8,604 bases of DNA from Actinomyces viscosus. Its GTDB lineage: Bacteria > Bacteroidota > Bacteroidia > Flavobacteriales_D > Crocinitomicaceae. The stretch is taken from assembly GCA_943326975.2 (NCBI GenBank), contig CALPVI020000056.1:1-8604 (forward strand). The letters are read 5' to 3'. This document shows, one piece after another, positions 7,670-8,604 of this stretch (the first letter of the stretch is position 1; every line of letters begins with the position of its first letter). The notes beneath the pieces were generated by a model. The model made no database searches and was not told the origin of the DNA. It saw only the letters and a list, made by a program, of their open reading frames with translations. The position numbers and the translations under genes are program-made.

Positions 7670-8604
7670 ATGATAATAGGAAATCGAATAGGTTATAAAA
7701 TATCAAGTTTTGGAAAAACGATTTTTCAAACATTTAACCCTAGACTGAATCAATGTAATGAAGAACATTTTGTTGAGGCAATTGATTCTGAAATTGAAGA
7801 AGCTCTATTTCTTGCTAAAAAAGCATTCGAGGAGTATCAGTTTTTTAGTGGTGAGCAGCGTAATAATTTTTTAAAAGAAATTCACTCTCAAATTTGTTTG
7901 AATGAAAAAACAGTAATTGAATTTTACTGCAAAGAATCAGGCTTGACAGAAATGAGAGCACAAGTTGAGTTGAATAGAACAAAACAGCAACTTTTAAATT
8001 TTGCAGATTTAATACTAATTGATGAATGGAGAAGTATAAGACATGAATCTCCAGACTATAATAGACATCCAGTTAAGCCAGAGCTGAAAAAAGCATTGTT
8101 TCCAATTGGTCCAGTTGTCGTTTTTGGAGCGAGTAATTTTCCTTTTGCATATTCAACAATTGGAGGTGATACGGTAGCTGCATTAGCTGCAGGTTGTTCA
8201 GTGGTATTTAAATCTCATCCAATGCATGCAGGAACTAGTGATTTAATGGCAAGTCTTGTTATTAAAGCGGCTCAAAGAACGGGTATGCCTGAAGGGATAT
8301 TTTCACATTTGAATACGAAAGATTATCTAGTTGGTGAAAAATTAGTTCAACATCAATTCGTAAAAGCAATAGGTTTTACTGGAAGTGTAAAAGGAGGTAA
8401 GAGTATTTTAGAGTTAGTAGGTAAAAGAGAAGAGTTAATCCCTGTATTCGCAGAAATGGGGAGTTCTAATCCGGTGGTCGTTCTAACAAATAAAGTAAAT
8501 ACGGATAAAATTGAAAATTGGACGGATTTATTAGCTGAGTCTATTACGAATAGTGCTGGTCAATTTTGCACTAAACCAGGATTGCTTTTCGCATTAAATG
8601 ATGA
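7670..8604 (+). CDS. Aldehyde dehydrogenase, alpha-ketoglutaric semialdehyde type (3' truncated)
   Basis: The N-terminal 311 codons of an NAD(P)-dependent aldehyde dehydrogenase, cut by the window edge; family members are about 500-530 aa. Seen: FNP at 22-24 near the N-terminus; the GPVVVFGASNFPFAYSTIGGDT block (147-168) with the oxyanion Asn156; cofactor Lys181 in VVFKSHP; the GFTGS turn (235-239); general base Glu262 in FAEMGSSNP; and nucleophile Cys300 in NSAGQFCTKPG. The FGASNFPFA...GGDT...KSHP...GTS pattern is characteristic of the alpha-ketoglutaric semialdehyde (2,5-dioxovalerate) dehydrogenase subgroup. That enzyme makes 2-oxoglutarate at the end of pentose-sugar and hydroxyproline breakdown. 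The substrate is inferred from subgroup only, since no pathway partner is visible here. The start at 7670 gives a family-like N-terminus (MIIGNRIG). An in-frame ATG at 7631 would add 13 residues but lies inside the terminator hairpin. No Shine-Dalgarno is seen. Confidence 0.88.
   Translation, partial: MIIGNRIGYKISSFGKTIFQTFNPRLNQCNEEHFVEAIDSEIEEALFLAKKAFEEYQFFSGEQRNNFLKEIHSQICLNEKTVIEFYCKESGLTEMRAQVELNRTKQQLLNFADLILIDEWRSIRHESPDYNRHPVKPELKKALFPIGPVVVFGASNFPFAYSTIGGDTVAALAAGCSVVFKSHPMHAGTSDLMASLVIKAAQRTGMPEGIFSHLNTKDYLVGEKLVQHQFVKAIGFTGSVKGGKSILELVGKREELIPVFAEMGSSNPVVVLTNKVNTDKIENWTDLLAESITNSAGQFCTKPGLLFALND

Overview
The window is AT-rich chromosomal DNA from a member of the Bacteroidota, most likely a marine or freshwater relative of the Flavobacteriales. 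The evidence is a PorU-like C25 peptidase with a type IX secretion (T9SS) sorting-type C-terminus, a PorV/PorQ-family outer-membrane protein, signal peptides ending in S/A-Q, and start codons without a clear Shine-Dalgarno sequence. The family or genus cannot be fixed from this sequence alone.

Minus strand, 6401 down to about 95: a two-gene operon. It starts with a PorV/PorQ-family beta-barrel protein (porV2-like, 369 aa). Three bases later comes a very large secreted multidomain protein (porU2-like, 1718 aa) with a peptidase C25 domain, several Ig-like modules, a cysteine-rich segment that looks like an ILEI/FAM3 fold, and a FlgD-like/T9SS C-terminal domain. A weak terminator-like hairpin follows the stop codon. 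The pair resembles the PorU sortase / PorV shuttle partnership of T9SS and is probably a second, uncharacterised set.

Plus strand, 6538 to the right edge: a divergently transcribed housekeeping stretch. pssA (CDP-diacylglycerol-serine O-phosphatidyltransferase) overlaps purS (small subunit of formylglycinamidine ribonucleotide synthase) by 17 bases. A perfect 13-bp hairpin with a T-rich tail closes this pair. Nine bases beyond it starts an aldehyde dehydrogenase of the alpha-ketoglutaric semialdehyde dehydrogenase type, which runs off the window after 311 codons.

The 136-bp gap between the divergent units must hold both promoters, but I could not identify either with confidence. I found no RNA genes, CRISPR arrays, insertion sequences, attachment sites or broken genes. 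The most interesting part is the porV2-porU2 pair, especially the ILEI/FAM3-like domain inside the sortase-like protein. The rest looks like ordinary core genome.
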